This document shows positions 1 through 10,246 of a stretch of 64,000 bases of DNA, piece after piece. Both the position numbers and the translations under genes were made by a program. The notes beneath the pieces are model-generated. The model saw only the letters and a program-made list of their open reading frames with translations. It did not search any database and was not told the origin of the DNA. The DNA is taken from the NCBI RefSeq assembly GCF_000744815.1, contig NZ_JQMQ01000005.1, positions 4,917,801 to 4,981,800 on the forward strand. The letters are read 5' to 3'. Positions within the stretch are counted from its first letter, which is position 1. Every line of letters begins with the position of its first letter. Origin of the DNA: Phaeacidiphilus oryzae TH49. GTDB lineage: Bacteria > Actinomycetota > Actinomycetes > Streptomycetales > Streptomycetaceae.

Positions 1-6
1 CGAACC

Positions 7-774
7 ATGGAGCAGCAGCAGGAGTACCAGAAGCCCCGGCCCCGACTGCGCGCGGACGAGCGGATCGTCGCGGCCTCCAGGGCCGGCTGGGAGGAGTGGC
101 GGGCCGAGCGGCTCGCGGCGGTGACCTCGCCGGAGGGCAACCTGGCGCTGATCGAGACCCGCTGGCTGACGGACGGCGAGGAGGTCGAACCGGTCTCCGC
201 CTCCGCCGGGCTGCCGCGGACCGTCGCCGTGACCGCCGTCCGCCGCACCGACCTCGCCACCGGCGGGGCCGAGCACGGGCTGCGCTTCTGGGACTCCGCC
301 TCCCCGGCGATCCGCGCCTTCGAGGGGATCGACGTCTTCCCGTACAACCCGGAATGGGTGCTGGAGGCGGAGTACACGCCGGTGCCGGGCGGCCGGCTGG
401 TCCCCTTCGAGCACATCCGGGACAACGGCGGCAGCCGCGACCTCGCCGTGCCGGGCGACCTCACCTTCACGCTGGACGACGTGGACGGGGAGGCGCGCGA
501 GTACACGCTGCACGCCTTCGACGACGAGGGCACGCTGCTGCTGGTCTTCGGCGATCTCACCAATGGGCAGGACAGCTACGGGGCCGGCCGGTTCCTCTTC
601 GTGACCCCGATCGGAGAGGGGCGGGCGCTGCTCGACTTCAACCGGGCGTTCGTGCCGCCGTGCGGCTTCTCCTCCGAGTTCAACTGCCCGATGCCGCCCC
701 CGCAGAACCGATTCCCCTTCCGTATCGAGGCGGGCGAGAAGCGGCCGCTGTTCCGCGCGGGCTTCACCCACTGA
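7..774 (+). CDS. DUF1684 family protein
   Basis: A 255-aa soluble protein without signal peptide or membrane segment. It matches the DUF1684 family by its N-terminal GWEEWRAERL...EGNLALIETRWL block and its C-terminal block with NRAFVPPCGF, FNCPMPPPQNRFPF and a conserved acidic end. No enzymatic role is established for the family; the conserved Cys/Asn/Pro cluster near the C-terminus looks like a binding site. The ATG is close to the window edge, so the upstream promoter cannot be judged. The gene converges on the helicase gene, with only about 28 bases between the two stop codons. Confidence 0.85.
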   Translation: MEQQQEYQKPRPRLRADERIVAASRAGWEEWRAERLAAVTSPEGNLALIETRWLTDGEEVEPVSASAGLPRTVAVTAVRRTDLATGGAEHGLRFWDSASPAIRAFEGIDVFPYNPEWVLEAEYTPVPGGRLVPFEHIRDNGGSRDLAVPGDLTFTLDDVDGEAREYTLHAFDDEGTLLLVFGDLTNGQDSYGAGRFLFVTPIGEGRALLDFNRAFVPPCGFSSEFNCPMPPPQNRFPFRIEAGEKRPLFRAGFTH

Positions 775-802
775 CCGCCCGGGGGGCCGCGCGGCCCGTG
801 GC

Positions 803-3800
803 CTACCCGCGACGCAGCCGCAGGCCCCGTGGCGTCGGGGTGAAGCCCGCCGCCTCCAGGAGGCGGCCCAGGGGAGAGGTGAGCGCCGGGTCCCCGTTGG
901 TGCGCTCCACCGTCAGGGACTCCACCGCGCCGCCGCCCACCGCGGCGGCCAGCGCCGTCACCGCCGGCTCCAGGACCTCCAGCTCCTCGTTCCAGGCCAG
1001 CAGCGTCTTGCCGCCCCGCTCGACGTAGAGGACCAGTTCGCCGCCGACCAGGACGACCAGCGCCCCCGCCTTACGCCCCGGCTTGTGCCCGCCCCGCCGG
1101 TCGCCCGCCCCCGCCGGCGGATCCGGCCACGGCAGCGCGGCACCGTAGGCGTTCGCCGGGTCGGCGGCGGCCAGCACCACCGCGCCGGTCTCCGCCGCCG
1201 TCGCGTTCACCGCGCGCAGCCGGTCGGCGCCCCCGTCCGTGGTGAACTGGGCGGCGCCCAGCCCCTCGACGAAGTAGCCCCGCCGAGCCCGCCCGGTCTC
1301 CTCGAACGCGCCGAGGACGCGGTACGCGGCGGCGAAGCCGCCCGGCGTCCGCTCGGACTGGACGGCGCCGCGGGTGACCACCCCGTGCCGGTCCAGCAGG
1401 GTCTGCGCCCGCGCGTGCGCCCGGTAGGTCTCCTCCTGCGAGCGCGCGGGCAGCAGCGACCACCGCCCGGCCATCTTCGGATCGGTCGCGGCGGCCGCCG
1501 CCCGGCGGCCCGCGCTGCCCACCCCGTACCGCCCGCGCGGGGTCGCCCGCCGGGCGCGGTGCGCCGTGGCGCCCGCCGTGCGCCCCGAGCCGAGGAGGGC
1601 GCGCATCGGCGCGAGGGTGTCGTTGCTGACCTGCCCGGCCCAGGTCAGGTCCCAGACGGCGGTGGCCAGCTGGGACGCCGACGGCGGTTCCAGCCCCTGC
1701 GAGGTCATGGACAGCCCGACCGCGTCCGCGAGCTGCCGGAAGAACAGCCCGTACCCCGGGGCGAGCGCCTCCAGCACCGCCCGGTGCACCGGCGTGGGCT
1801 CCACCGGCAGCGGCTCGCCGAGCAGTAGCGGCGCCGAGTCCGCCGGGTAGAGCGCCACCCAGCCGTCCTTGCCGGGCAGCGCGCCGGCGCCCGCCCACAG
1901 CACCTCGCCGCTCGCGGTGAGCTCGTCCAGCATCGAACCGGTGTAGTCCCGCACCCGGGCCGGCAGCACCAGCCGCTCCAGCGCCGAGGCCGGCACGGCC
2001 GCGCCCTGCAGCTGCTCGACCGCCCGCATCAGCCCGTCGATCCCGCGTAGCCGGTGGCCGCCGCCGACGTGCTGCCACTGGGGGAGGAAGGCCGCCAGCG
2101 CGCGCGGCGGCACCGGCTCGGCCTCCTGGCGGAGCGCGGCCAGCGAGCGCCGCCGCAGCCGGCGCAGCACGTCGGCGTCGCACCACTCGCTGCCGGAGCC
2201 GCCGGGCCGGAACTCGCCGCTGACCACCCGCCCGCCGGCGGCCAGGCGGTGCAGCGCCGCGGTGGCCACGGCCGGGCCGAGGCCGAAGCGGGCGGCGGCC
2301 TCCGCCGCGGCGAACGGGCCGTGGGTGCGGGCGTAGCGGGAGAGGAGGTCGCCGAGGGGGTCCGGGACCGGCTCGGTGAAGGCCTCCGGGACGCCCACCG
2401 GCAGCGGGGTGCCGAGGGCGTCCCGCAGCCGGCCGGCGTCCTCGATCGCCGCCCAGCGCCACTCCCCGGCGACCCGGACCCGGATCACCCGGCGGGCCCG
2501 CTCCAGCTCCTCCGCCCAGGACGGCTCGGCCCCGCGGGCCGCCAGTTCGGCGTCGTCCAGCGGGCCGAGGAGGCGGAGCGCGTCGGCCACGCCCTCGGCG
2601 TCCTTGATCCGGCGGTCCGGGGTGAGCCGCTGGAGCTCGGCCTCCAGCTCGGCGAGGACGTCAGGGTCGAGGAGTTCGCGCAGCTCGGCCTGGCCGAGGA
2701 GCTCGGAGAGCAGCCGGGAGTCCAGGGCCAGCGCCGCCGCCCGCCGCTCGGCCAGCGGCGAGTCGCCCTCGTAGAGGAACTGGGCGACGTAGCCGAAGAG
2801 GAGGGAGCGGGCGAACGGGGACGGCTCGGGGGTGGTGACCTCGACGATCCGCACCCGCCTCGACTCCACGTCCCGCATCAGCTCGACCAGGCCGGGCACG
2901 TCGAAGACGTCCTGGAGGCACTCCCTGACGGTCTCCAGGATGATCGGGAAGGAGCCGAACTCGCTTGCCACCTGGAGGAGTTGGGAGGCCCGCTGGCGCT
3001 GCTGCCAGAGCGGGGTGCGCTGGCCCGGGCGGCGCCGGGGCAGCAGCAGCGCGCGGGCCGCGCACTCGCGGAAGCGGGAGGCGAACAGGGCGGAGCCGCC
3101 GACCTGCTCGGTGACGATCTGCTCCACCTCGGTCGGGTCGTAGACCACCGCGTCGGCGCCGATCGGGGCCTGGTCGACGGCGAGGTCGGGGGCCGCGCCG
3201 GGGACGGCCGCCGGCTCCTCCTCCGCGCCGGACCCCGGCGGCGGGAAGTCCCCGGGGAAGTCCATCAGGTCGGCGTCCGGCAGGCGCAGGACGATGCCGT
3301 CGTCGGCGTGCATCACCTGGGCGTCCAAGCCGTGCCGCTCGGTCAGCCGGGCCCCGAGGGCCAGCGCCCAGGGCGCGTGCACCTGGGCGCCGAACGGGGA
3401 GTGGACGACGATCCGCCAGTCGCCCAGCTCGTCCCGGAAGCGCTCGACCACGATCGTCCGGTCGTCCGGGACGTGGCCGCAGGCCTGGCGCTGCTCGTCC
3501 AGGTAGGCGATCAGATTGTCCGCCGCCCAGCGGTCCAGGCCGGCCGCGGAGAGCCGCTCCCGGGCCCGCTCCGGCGTCAGCGAGCCGAGCTCGCGGAGGA
3601 AGCCGCCCACCGCGCGGCCCAGTTCGAGCGGCCGGCCGAGGGCGTCGCCGTGCCAGAAGGGCAGCTTGCCGGGGGTGCCGGGGGCGGGGGTGACGATCAC
3701 CTTGTCATGGGTGATGTCCTCGATCCGCCAGGACGAGGTGCCGAGGGTGAAGACGTCGCCGACCCGCGACTCGTAGACCATCTCCTCGTCCAGCTCGCCG

Positions 3801-5539
3801 ACCCGGCCGCCGCCCTTCTTGCCCGCCTTCGAATCGGAGGCAGTCGAGCCGGCCAGGAAGACGCCGAAGAGGCCGCGGTCCGGGATGGTCCCGCCGGAGG
3901 TGACGGCCAGCCGCTGGGCGCCGGGGCGCGCCGAGACGGTGTGCGCCACCCGGTCCCAGACGATCCGCGGGCGCAGCTCGGCGAAGGCGTCCGACGGATA
4001 CCGCCCGGCCAGCATGTCCAGCACCGCGTCGTACGCCGACTGCGGCAGGGAGCCGAACGGGGCCGCCCGGCGGACCAGCGCCAGCAGCTCGTCGGTGTCC
4101 CAGTCGTCCATCGAGGTGATCGCCACGATCTGCTGGGCCAGCACGTCCAGCGGATTGCGCGGGATGCGCAGCGCCTCGATCTCGCCGGAGCGCATCCGCT
4201 CGGTGACCACCGCCGCCTGCACCAGGTCGCCCCGGTACTTGGGGAAGACCACCCCCCGGGAGACCGCGCCGACCTGGTGCCCCGCCCGGCCGACCCGCTG
4301 CAGGCCGGAGGCCACCGAGGGCGGCGACTCGACCTGCACCACCAGGTCCACCGCCCCCATGTCGATGCCCAGCTCCAGGCTGGAGGTGGCCACCACGGCG
4401 GGCAGCCGGCCCTCCTTGAGCTGCTCCTCGACCTCGGCCCGTTGCTCCTTGGAGACCGAGCCGTGGTGGGCGCGGGCGAGCAGGGGCGGGGCCGCGCGGT
4501 TGGCCCCGGCCTGCGCCATCAGCTCGGCCGGGGACCGGTCCTCCGGCAGGGCCTCGCCGGTGCGGCGCTCGTACTCGATCTCGTTGAGCCGGTTGCAGAG
4601 CCGCTCGGCGAGGCGGCGGGAGTTGGCGAAGACGATGGTCGAGCCGTGGCCCTCGACCAGGTCGGTGATCCGCTCCTCGACATGCGGCCAGATGGACGGC
4701 TTGCCCTGGTCCGGGTTGTCCTCGGTGGGCCGGCCGCCGGTCAGCTCGCCGAGGTCCTCGACCGGGACGACGACCGAGAGGTCGAACTCCTTCTCCGAGG
4801 CCGGCTGCACCACCTCCACCTCGCGCTGCGGCGCGAGGAAGCGGGCCACCTCGTCCACTGGGCGGACGGTGGCCGAGAGGCCGATCCGGCGGGCGGGGGA
4901 CGGGAGCAGCTGGTCCAACCGCTCCAGGGTGAGCGCCAGATGGGCGCCGCGCTTGGTGCCGGCCACCGCGTGGACCTCGTCCAGGATCACCGTCTCCACC
5001 CCGCGCAGCGCCTCCCGGGCGGCTGAGGTGAGCAGCAGGAAGAGCGACTCGGGGGTGGTGATCAGGATGTCCGGCGGGTGGGTGGCGAAGCGGCGGCGCT
5101 CGGCGGCCGGGGTGTCCCCGGAGCGGATCGCCACCTCGACCTCCGGCTCGGGCAGGCCGAGCCGGACGGCGGCCTGGCGGATGCCGGCCAGCGGCGAGCG
5201 GAGGTTGCGCTCGACGTCCACCGCCAGGGCCTTCAGCGGTGAGACGTAGAGCACCCGGCAGCGGCGCTTGGCGTCCGCCGGGGGCGGGGTGGCGGCCAGC
5301 TCGTCCAGGGCGGAGAGGAAGGCGGCGAGGGTCTTCCCCGAGCCGGTCGGGGCGACGACCAGGGTGTCCCGGCCGCGCCGGAGGGCGCTCCAGGCGCCGG
5401 CCTGGGCGTGGGTGGGGGCCGGGAAGGCGGCCTCGAACCAGGCGCGGGTGGGCTCGCGGAAGCCGCGCAGGGGGGAGTCCCGCGCGTCCCGCGCCTGCTG
5501 CCCGTCGGGGCTCTCGGGGTTCTCGGCCATGCCGCCCAT
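803..5539 (-). CDS. lhr: Lhr-type DEAD/DEAH ATP-dependent helicase
   Basis: About 1578 aa, a large superfamily 2 helicase of the Lhr (large helicase-related) family that acts on nucleic acid in DNA repair or processing. The N-terminal half has Walker A APTGSGKT (about residues 63-70), DEVH box (ILDEVHAV), motif III (LSATVRP) and a helicase-C half with TSSLELGIDMG and QRVGRAGHQ, followed by the long Lhr winged-helix/core C-terminal region. The open frame continues upstream to 6391, but that part is antisense to the subtilase gene, so the start is placed at MGGMAEN, preceded by a GAGG ribosome site; the ATG nine bases further in is an alternative. Full length for the actinobacterial family. Confidence 0.93.
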   Translation of the reverse strand: MGGMAENPESPDGQQARDARDSPLRGFREPTRAWFEAAFPAPTHAQAGAWSALRRGRDTLVVAPTGSGKTLAAFLSALDELAATPPPADAKRRCRVLYVSPLKALAVDVERNLRSPLAGIRQAAVRLGLPEPEVEVAIRSGDTPAAERRRFATHPPDILITTPESLFLLLTSAAREALRGVETVILDEVHAVAGTKRGAHLALTLERLDQLLPSPARRIGLSATVRPVDEVARFLAPQREVEVVQPASEKEFDLSVVVPVEDLGELTGGRPTEDNPDQGKPSIWPHVEERITDLVEGHGSTIVFANSRRLAERLCNRLNEIEYERRTGEALPEDRSPAELMAQAGANRAAPPLLARAHHGSVSKEQRAEVEEQLKEGRLPAVVATSSLELGIDMGAVDLVVQVESPPSVASGLQRVGRAGHQVGAVSRGVVFPKYRGDLVQAAVVTERMRSGEIEALRIPRNPLDVLAQQIVAITSMDDWDTDELLALVRRAAPFGSLPQSAYDAVLDMLAGRYPSDAFAELRPRIVWDRVAHTVSARPGAQRLAVTSGGTIPDRGLFGVFLAGSTASDSKAGKKGGGRVGELDEEMVYESRVGDVFTLGTSSWRIEDITHDKVIVTPAPGTPGKLPFWHGDALGRPLELGRAVGGFLRELGSLTPERARERLSAAGLDRWAADNLIAYLDEQRQACGHVPDDRTIVVERFRDELGDWRIVVHSPFGAQVHAPWALALGARLTERHGLDAQVMHADDGIVLRLPDADLMDFPGDFPPPGSGAEEEPAAVPGAAPDLAVDQAPIGADAVVYDPTEVEQIVTEQVGGSALFASRFRECAARALLLPRRRPGQRTPLWQQRQRASQLLQVASEFGSFPIILETVRECLQDVFDVPGLVELMRDVESRRVRIVEVTTPEPSPFARSLLFGYVAQFLYEGDSPLAERRAAALALDSRLLSELLGQAELRELLDPDVLAELEAELQRLTPDRRIKDAEGVADALRLLGPLDDAELAARGAEPSWAEELERARRVIRVRVAGEWRWAAIEDAGRLRDALGTPLPVGVPEAFTEPVPDPLGDLLSRYARTHGPFAAAEAAARFGLGPAVATAALHRLAAGGRVVSGEFRPGGSGSEWCDADVLRRLRRRSLAALRQEAEPVPPRALAAFLPQWQHVGGGHRLRGIDGLMRAVEQLQGAAVPASALERLVLPARVRDYTGSMLDELTASGEVLWAGAGALPGKDGWVALYPADSAPLLLGEPLPVEPTPVHRAVLEALAPGYGLFFRQLADAVGLSMTSQGLEPPSASQLATAVWDLTWAGQVSNDTLAPMRALLGSGRTAGATAHRARRATPRGRYGVGSAGRRAAAAATDPKMAGRWSLLPARSQEETYRAHARAQTLLDRHGVVTRGAVQSERTPGGFAAAYRVLGAFEETGRARRGYFVEGLGAAQFTTDGGADRLRAVNATAAETGAVVLAAADPANAYGAALPWPDPPAGAGDRRGGHKPGRKAGALVVLVGGELVLYVERGGKTLLAWNEELEVLEPAVTALAAAVGGGAVESLTVERTNGDPALTSPLGRLLEAAGFTPTPRGLRLRRG

Positions 5540-5696
5540 AGTGCCTCGCGGCACTGACAGAACCGCCCAGGCGCCCTGCGCGCCGCCGGCCGCGCCGGGC
5601 TGGCCTGCGCCGTTGCCCGATCCGCGCACCTGACCAGGACGGCACGCCGGAACCGGACATACCGTCGGAAAAGTCGCCGACCCCATCGGAGGAGAC

Positions 5697-7145
5697 TTGC
5701 GCAGCCTTCTCGTATTCGCCGCAGCCGGCGCGATCATCGGCGGCGCCGTGCCCCTGGCCGCCGCCACCCTGCAGGCCGACAGCGGCGGACCGTACCGCGC
5801 GTACCTGGTCTCGGACCGGGACGCCGGGCCCGCCGGCGCCGAGCACGCGGCGGGGGAGATCCGCTCGCTCGGCGGGCGGGTCGCGGTCGAGTACCGCGAG
5901 ATCGGCGTGGTGCTGGCGTACTCGGACCAGCGGGACTTCGGGGCCCGGATACGGAGCGGCGACGGCATCGCCGCAGCCGGCGCCAGCCGCACCGCGACCA
6001 CCCCGGTGGCGCCCCGGCAGGAGGCGGACGACGCCGCCGGAGCGGACGACGCCGGGGACGACGGGGTCCCCCTCGTCCCGGACCCCCACGAGCGCCCCTC
6101 CTGGAACCTGGGGATGCTCCAGCGGCGCCCCGCCGCCGCGGGAACGGGCAGCGCGGACACCGCCCCGCGGACCCCCGCCCCCGGCGTCCTCAGCCGGGTC
6201 ACCGTCGCCGTGCTGGACGCCGGGGTCGACGACACCCACCCCGACCTGCGCTCCGCCGTGGACCCCGCGGCCTCGGCCGACTGCGGCTCCGGCGCCCCGG
6301 ACAGCAGCCCCGGCGCCTGGCGCCCGGACCCCGACGTCATCGAGAGCGGCCACGGCACCCATGTCGCCGGGATCATCGGCGCCGCCCGCAACGGCGACGG
6401 CGTGACCGGAGTGGCGCCGGGCGTGCGGATCGCCGCCGTGCGCCTGCTGGGCCCGTCCGGGCAGTACTACGGCGAGAACCTGGTCTGCGGCTTCCTCTGG
6501 GCCGCCGCCCACCACGTCCGGGTGATCAACGACAGCTACTTCGCCGACCCGTGGAAGTACAACTGCCCCAGCGACCCCGACCAGCGGGCCATCATCACCG
6601 CCGTCGGCCGCGCCGTCGCCTACGCGCAGCGCAGCGGCGCCCTCGTCGTCGCCTCGGCCGGCAACGACGCCCAGGACCTGGACGCCGGGCGGGTCGACGA
6701 GCGCAGCCCCAACGACCGCAGCGGCAACTCCGCCGCGCCGGTCCGCTACCTCGGGCCGGACTGCATCCGACTGCCCGGGCAGCTCCCCGGCGTCCTCGAC
6801 GTCTCCGCCGTCGACCGGGACGGGAGGCTCGCCGCCTACTCGAACTGGGGCGCCGGCCGGATCGGCATCGCCGCCCCCGGCGGCGACCCGGACGGCGGCC
6901 CGGACCAAGGGGTGGTCTCCGACTGGCCGGGCGGCCGGTACGCCTCCCTCGCCGGCACCTCGATGGCCACCGCCCACGTCACCGGCGCCGCCGCGATCGC
7001 CGCCGCCCTCCATCCGGGCGCCGGACCGGCGGAGCTCCGCGCCCTCCTCGCCCGCGCGGCCGCCCCCGTCGACTGCGCAGGCCCGGAGGCCCGGTGCGCC
7101 GGCTCCGCCTTCTACGGCTCGGGGGCGCTGCGGATCCCGAAGTAG
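5697..7145 (+). CDS. Secreted subtilisin-like S8 serine protease
   Basis: 482 aa, starting with TTG after a strong GGAGGA ribosome site. A short hydrophobic N-terminal segment (about residues 3-23) is a signal peptide or anchor. An acidic low-complexity region (about 105-130) precedes the catalytic domain. The triad is visible as Asp in AVLDAGVDDTHPDL (about 174), His in SGHGTHVAG (about 219) and Ser in AGTSMATAHVTG (about 422), with the oxyanion Asn in SAGND (about 323). Several cysteines suggest an extracellular, disulphide-bonded enzyme. It diverges from the helicase gene and its stop almost touches the next start. There is no C-terminal membrane helix, so it is not a mycosin. Confidence 0.9.
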   Translation: MRSLLVFAAAGAIIGGAVPLAAATLQADSGGPYRAYLVSDRDAGPAGAEHAAGEIRSLGGRVAVEYREIGVVLAYSDQRDFGARIRSGDGIAAAGASRTATTPVAPRQEADDAAGADDAGDDGVPLVPDPHERPSWNLGMLQRRPAAAGTGSADTAPRTPAPGVLSRVTVAVLDAGVDDTHPDLRSAVDPAASADCGSGAPDSSPGAWRPDPDVIESGHGTHVAGIIGAARNGDGVTGVAPGVRIAAVRLLGPSGQYYGENLVCGFLWAAAHHVRVINDSYFADPWKYNCPSDPDQRAIITAVGRAVAYAQRSGALVVASAGNDAQDLDAGRVDERSPNDRSGNSAAPVRYLGPDCIRLPGQLPGVLDVSAVDRDGRLAAYSNWGAGRIGIAAPGGDPDGGPDQGVVSDWPGGRYASLAGTSMATAHVTGAAAIAAALHPGAGPAELRALLARAAAPVDCAGPEARCAGSAFYGSGALRIPK

Positions 7146-7146
7146 T

Positions 7147-8037
7147 GTGCGAGTCATGGAGGCGAACCGCGAGCGGGAGACGGCGCGGTACTGGCAGCAC
7201 CCGGCGATACCGCACACCGACCTGCTCAGTGCCCGCTACGTCCGGCACACCTTCGGGAAGCACACCCACGACACCTTCGTGATCGCGGCGGTCACCCGCG
7301 GGGTGGAGGAGTTCGCCCACGCCGGGGAGGTGCTGCGGGTGCATCCCGGGGAGCTCGCGCTGGTCAACCCGGACGTGATGCACACCGGGCACGCCGGGGT
7401 CCCCGAGGGCTGGAGCTACCGGGTGCTCTACCCGGAGGTGTCCGAGGTCGAGGCGGTGGCCGGGGAGCTGGGGCTGCGGCGGCCGGGCGCCGGGGGCCTC
7501 CACGCGACGCGGACGGTGGTGCCGGATCCGGCGCTGTCCGAGCTGGTGCTGCGCGTCCACGCGGCGGCCGAGCTGGACAACGCGCTGGCCGCGTCCACCG
7601 CCTGGCGGTCCGTCATCGTCCGGCTCGCGCAGGGGTACCTCGCGCCGCTGCGCGCCTCCGCACCACCGGGGAGCGCGGCGGGCGCCGGGCGGCTGGCCGC
7701 AGCGCGGGCGCGCGAGCTGCTGCTGAGCAGGATGGAGCGGCCGCCGTCCCTCGACGAGCTGGCCGCGGAGGTCGGGGCGCGGCCGTTCCCCCTGCTGCGG
7801 GTGTTCCGCGACGCCTACGGGCTGCCGCCGCACGCCTGGCTGACCCAGGAGCGGGTCCGCAGGGCGCGCCGCCTGCTGGACGGCGGGGTGCGGCCGGCGG
7901 AGGCGGCGGTACGGGTGGGCTTCGTCGACCAGGCGCATCTGACCCGGCACTTCCGCCGGATGCTCGGTGTGCCGCCGGGCGCGTACGCGGCGGGACGCCT
8001 CGGCCCGGGGCGCCAGGGGGCGGATCCACCCCCCTAG
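7147..8037 (+). CDS. AraC family transcriptional regulator
   Basis: About 296 aa. The N-terminal half is an AraC-type cupin ligand domain (HTFGKHTHDTFVIAAVTRG; HPGELALVNPDVMHTG). The C-terminal about 100 residues carry two helix-turn-helix motifs (LDELAAEVGARPFPLLRVFRDAYG and AEAAVRVGFVDQAHLTRHFRRMLGVPP as landmarks in two parts), the standard AraC/XylS DNA-binding unit. The start is either GTG at 7147 or ATG at 7156, only a few bases after the protease stop, so it may be read from the same transcript. The stop overlaps the end of the convergent kinase gene by four bases. The ligand and target are unknown. Confidence 0.88.
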   Translation: MRVMEANRERETARYWQHPAIPHTDLLSARYVRHTFGKHTHDTFVIAAVTRGVEEFAHAGEVLRVHPGELALVNPDVMHTGHAGVPEGWSYRVLYPEVSEVEAVAGELGLRRPGAGGLHATRTVVPDPALSELVLRVHAAAELDNALAASTAWRSVIVRLAQGYLAPLRASAPPGSAAGAGRLAAARARELLLSRMERPPSLDELAAEVGARPFPLLRVFRDAYGLPPHAWLTQERVRRARRLLDGGVRPAEAAVRVGFVDQAHLTRHFRRMLGVPPGAYAAGRLGPGRQGADPPP

Positions 8038-9410
8038 GGGTTCCGCGGGATGCGGAGGGTCACCGCCAGGCCCGTCGGCGTGCCCTGGGCGAAGAGGAGC
8101 CGGCCGCCGGACGCGGCGAGGAGCGTGCGGGCGATGGAGAGGCCCAGCCCGGAGCCCTCCACGTCGAGATGGCGCGGGCTGCGCCAGAAGCGGGAGCCGA
8201 TCCGCTGCAGCTCCTCCGGGTCCAGCCCGGGCCCCTCGTCCGCGACGGTGATCTCCACCGCCCCGTCCCGCCCCCGGCGGACCGTCACCCGCACCTCGCC
8301 CCCGTCCGGGGTGAACTTGATCGCGTTGTCCAGCACGGCGTCCAGCGCGCTGCCGATGCCCACCGGATCCAGCCGCACCGACGCCGGCTCGGCCTTCCAG
8401 CCCAGCGCCACCCCCCGCCGCTCCGCCATCGCCTGCCAGCCCTGCACCCGCTCGGCCACCAGCCCGGCCACGTCCGTGCGGACCAGCTCCGGCCGGGCGT
8501 TCTCGGCGACCGCGAGCCCCAGCAGGTCGTCCAGCACCCGGGCGAGCCGCTGCCCCTCCTCGCGGACGCCGCCCAGCTCCTCGTCGGCCTCGTCCGGCAG
8601 GTCCATGCCGAGCGCCTCGATCCGCAGCATCAGCGCCGCCAGCGGGTTGCGCAGCTGGTGGGAGGCGTCCGCGACGAACGCCCGCTGCTGCTCGAGCACG
8701 GACTCGACATGGTCCGCCATGGTGTTGAACCCCCGTGCCAGCCGCCGGAGTTCGGGCGGGCCGCCGCCCGGCGCGACCCGCGAGTCCAGCGATCCGGTCG
8801 CGATGTCGTGCGCCACCCGGTCCAGGTCCCGGACCGGCCGCAGCACCCAGCCGGTGAGCAGCACCGCCGCCGCCACCGCGACCAGCAGCGCCACCAGCAG
8901 CCCGGCCGCGAGCAGCAGCCAGCCGTGGAGGATCCGGGCGCTCATCGGCCCCGGCGGGGACTCGGTGACCACCACCGCCACCACGTCCCCGTCCCGGACC
9001 ACCGGCGAGGCGACCACCACGGAGCGGTGGTGCTGCCACGGCCACACCTGCCCCGGGTTCGCGCTGCGCCGGCCGTCCAGGGCCTCGCCGTACGCCGCCG
9101 CGGAGGCCGCGTCCGGGGCCCGCCAGCCGGCGGGGGCGGCGGCCATGGTGTGCCCGTCCGCGGCGAAGACGCCGGCGCGGATCCCGTACACCTGGCGGTA
9201 GCGGGAGATCTCGGCCCGCAGCGCGGCCGCGGCCTGCGCGTCGGTGAGGGCGTACTGGGCGAGGGCGGCGAACCTGGCCGCGTCGTCGATCCGGTCCACC
9301 ACCACCCGCTGCTGCTGGGCGGCCGCCTCGGAGAGGGCGAGCGGCACGCCGAGGGCGGCCAGCACGCAGAGCATCAGTGCGAGCAGGATGCCCAGCAGGC
9401 GCGTGCGCAC
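8034..9410 (-). CDS. Two-component sensor histidine kinase
   Basis: 458 aa membrane kinase. An N-terminal transmembrane helix, an extracytoplasmic sensor of about 130 residues, a second transmembrane stretch (LLLAAGLLVALLVAVAAAVLL), a HAMP linker, then the H-box DASHQLRNPLAAL, N-box LDNAIKFTPDGG, G1 DEGPGL, F-box FWR and G2 GSGLGLSIAR. It starts with GTG directly after the stop of the response-regulator gene (TGAGTG), so the pair is one operon. It should autophosphorylate on the H-box histidine and pass phosphate to the OmpR-type partner. The signal is unknown. Confidence 0.93.
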   Translation of the reverse strand: MRTRLLGILLALMLCVLAALGVPLALSEAAAQQQRVVVDRIDDAARFAALAQYALTDAQAAAALRAEISRYRQVYGIRAGVFAADGHTMAAAPAGWRAPDAASAAAYGEALDGRRSANPGQVWPWQHHRSVVVASPVVRDGDVVAVVVTESPPGPMSARILHGWLLLAAGLLVALLVAVAAAVLLTGWVLRPVRDLDRVAHDIATGSLDSRVAPGGGPPELRRLARGFNTMADHVESVLEQQRAFVADASHQLRNPLAALMLRIEALGMDLPDEADEELGGVREEGQRLARVLDDLLGLAVAENARPELVRTDVAGLVAERVQGWQAMAERRGVALGWKAEPASVRLDPVGIGSALDAVLDNAIKFTPDGGEVRVTVRRGRDGAVEITVADEGPGLDPEELQRIGSRFWRSPRHLDVEGSGLGLSIARTLLAASGGRLLFAQGTPTGLAVTLRIPRNP

Positions 9411-10246
9411 TCAGCCTCCCGGGGCCACCAGGCGGTAGCCGATGCCGCGGACGGTCTCGATCAGGGAGGGCAGCGCGAGCTTGTGCCGGAGCGAGGCGAT
9501 GTGCACCTCCAGGGTCCGGGAGGTCCCCTCCCAGCTGCTGCGCCACACCTCGGCGATGATCTGCTCGCGGCGGAAGACCACGCCGGGGGCGGTGGTGAGC
9601 AGCGCCAGCAGGTCGTACTCCTTGCGAGTGAGGGCGATCTCGCGGCCGTGGACGGTCGCCCGGCGGGCGGCGGCGTCCAGCACCAGCCCGTAGGCGTCGC
9701 GGAGGCCGGCTGCCGCGGCGGCGGCCGCGGATCCGGGGCCGCCGAAGGCCGCCGCCCCCGTCCCCGCTGCTGCCCCTGGCACTGGCCCTGCCCCCGGGCT
9801 GGGGCCGGCCGCCGTCCCGCCGCCGGCCTCCGGGCCGGGGCCGCCCGGGGGCCCGCCCCTCCTCCGCTGCCGCCCGCCGCGGCGGCCCGGCGGGCCACCG
9901 CGTGGATCCTGGCCAGCAGTTCCCCGATGTCGTACGGCTTCACCACGTAGTCGTCCGCGCCCAGGTTGAGGCCGTGGATGCGGGAGCGGACGTCGGAGCG
10001 CGCGGTCACCATGATCACCGGAATGCCGGTACGCGCCCGGATCTGACCGCACAGCTCGAAGCCGTCCCGGTCCGGCAGGCCCAGGTCGAGGAGGACCACC
10101 CGGTACGAGGGGCGGCCGTCCGGGAGCAGCGCGTCGAGGGCCTCGTTGCCCGTGCGGGCGTGCCGGACCTCGAAGCCGTGCCGGGTCAGTACCTTGGTCA
10201 GGGCCGCGGCCACATGCTCGTCGTCCTCCACCAGGAGTAGGCGCAT
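9411..10246 (-). pseudogene. OmpR-type response regulator, interrupted by a frameshift
   Basis: The N-terminal receiver domain (MRLLLVEDDEHV, phospho-acceptor Asp in VVLLDLGLPDRDG, Lys in DYVVKPYDIGEL) reads in one frame. The winged-helix DNA-binding domain (ALTRKEYDLLALL to ETVRGIGYRLVAPGG) reads in another. The change falls in the Gly/Pro/Ala-rich linker. One extra base in the C-run at 9856-9859 would join both halves into a protein of about 278 aa, the normal length. Either the sequence has a one-base error or the regulator is truly broken and the receiver is followed by a nonsense tail. The gene lies immediately upstream of its kinase partner. Confidence 0.8.

Noticed and set aside
2054-5026. 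990-codon plus-strand frame
   Set aside because: Antisense shadow of the helicase gene, Arg/Gly/Gln/Leu-rich without domains; a usual product of high GC at third codon positions.
5540-6391. Open frame continuing the helicase upstream
   Set aside because: It is antisense to the subtilase gene, has no helicase similarity and the internal start has a ribosome site.
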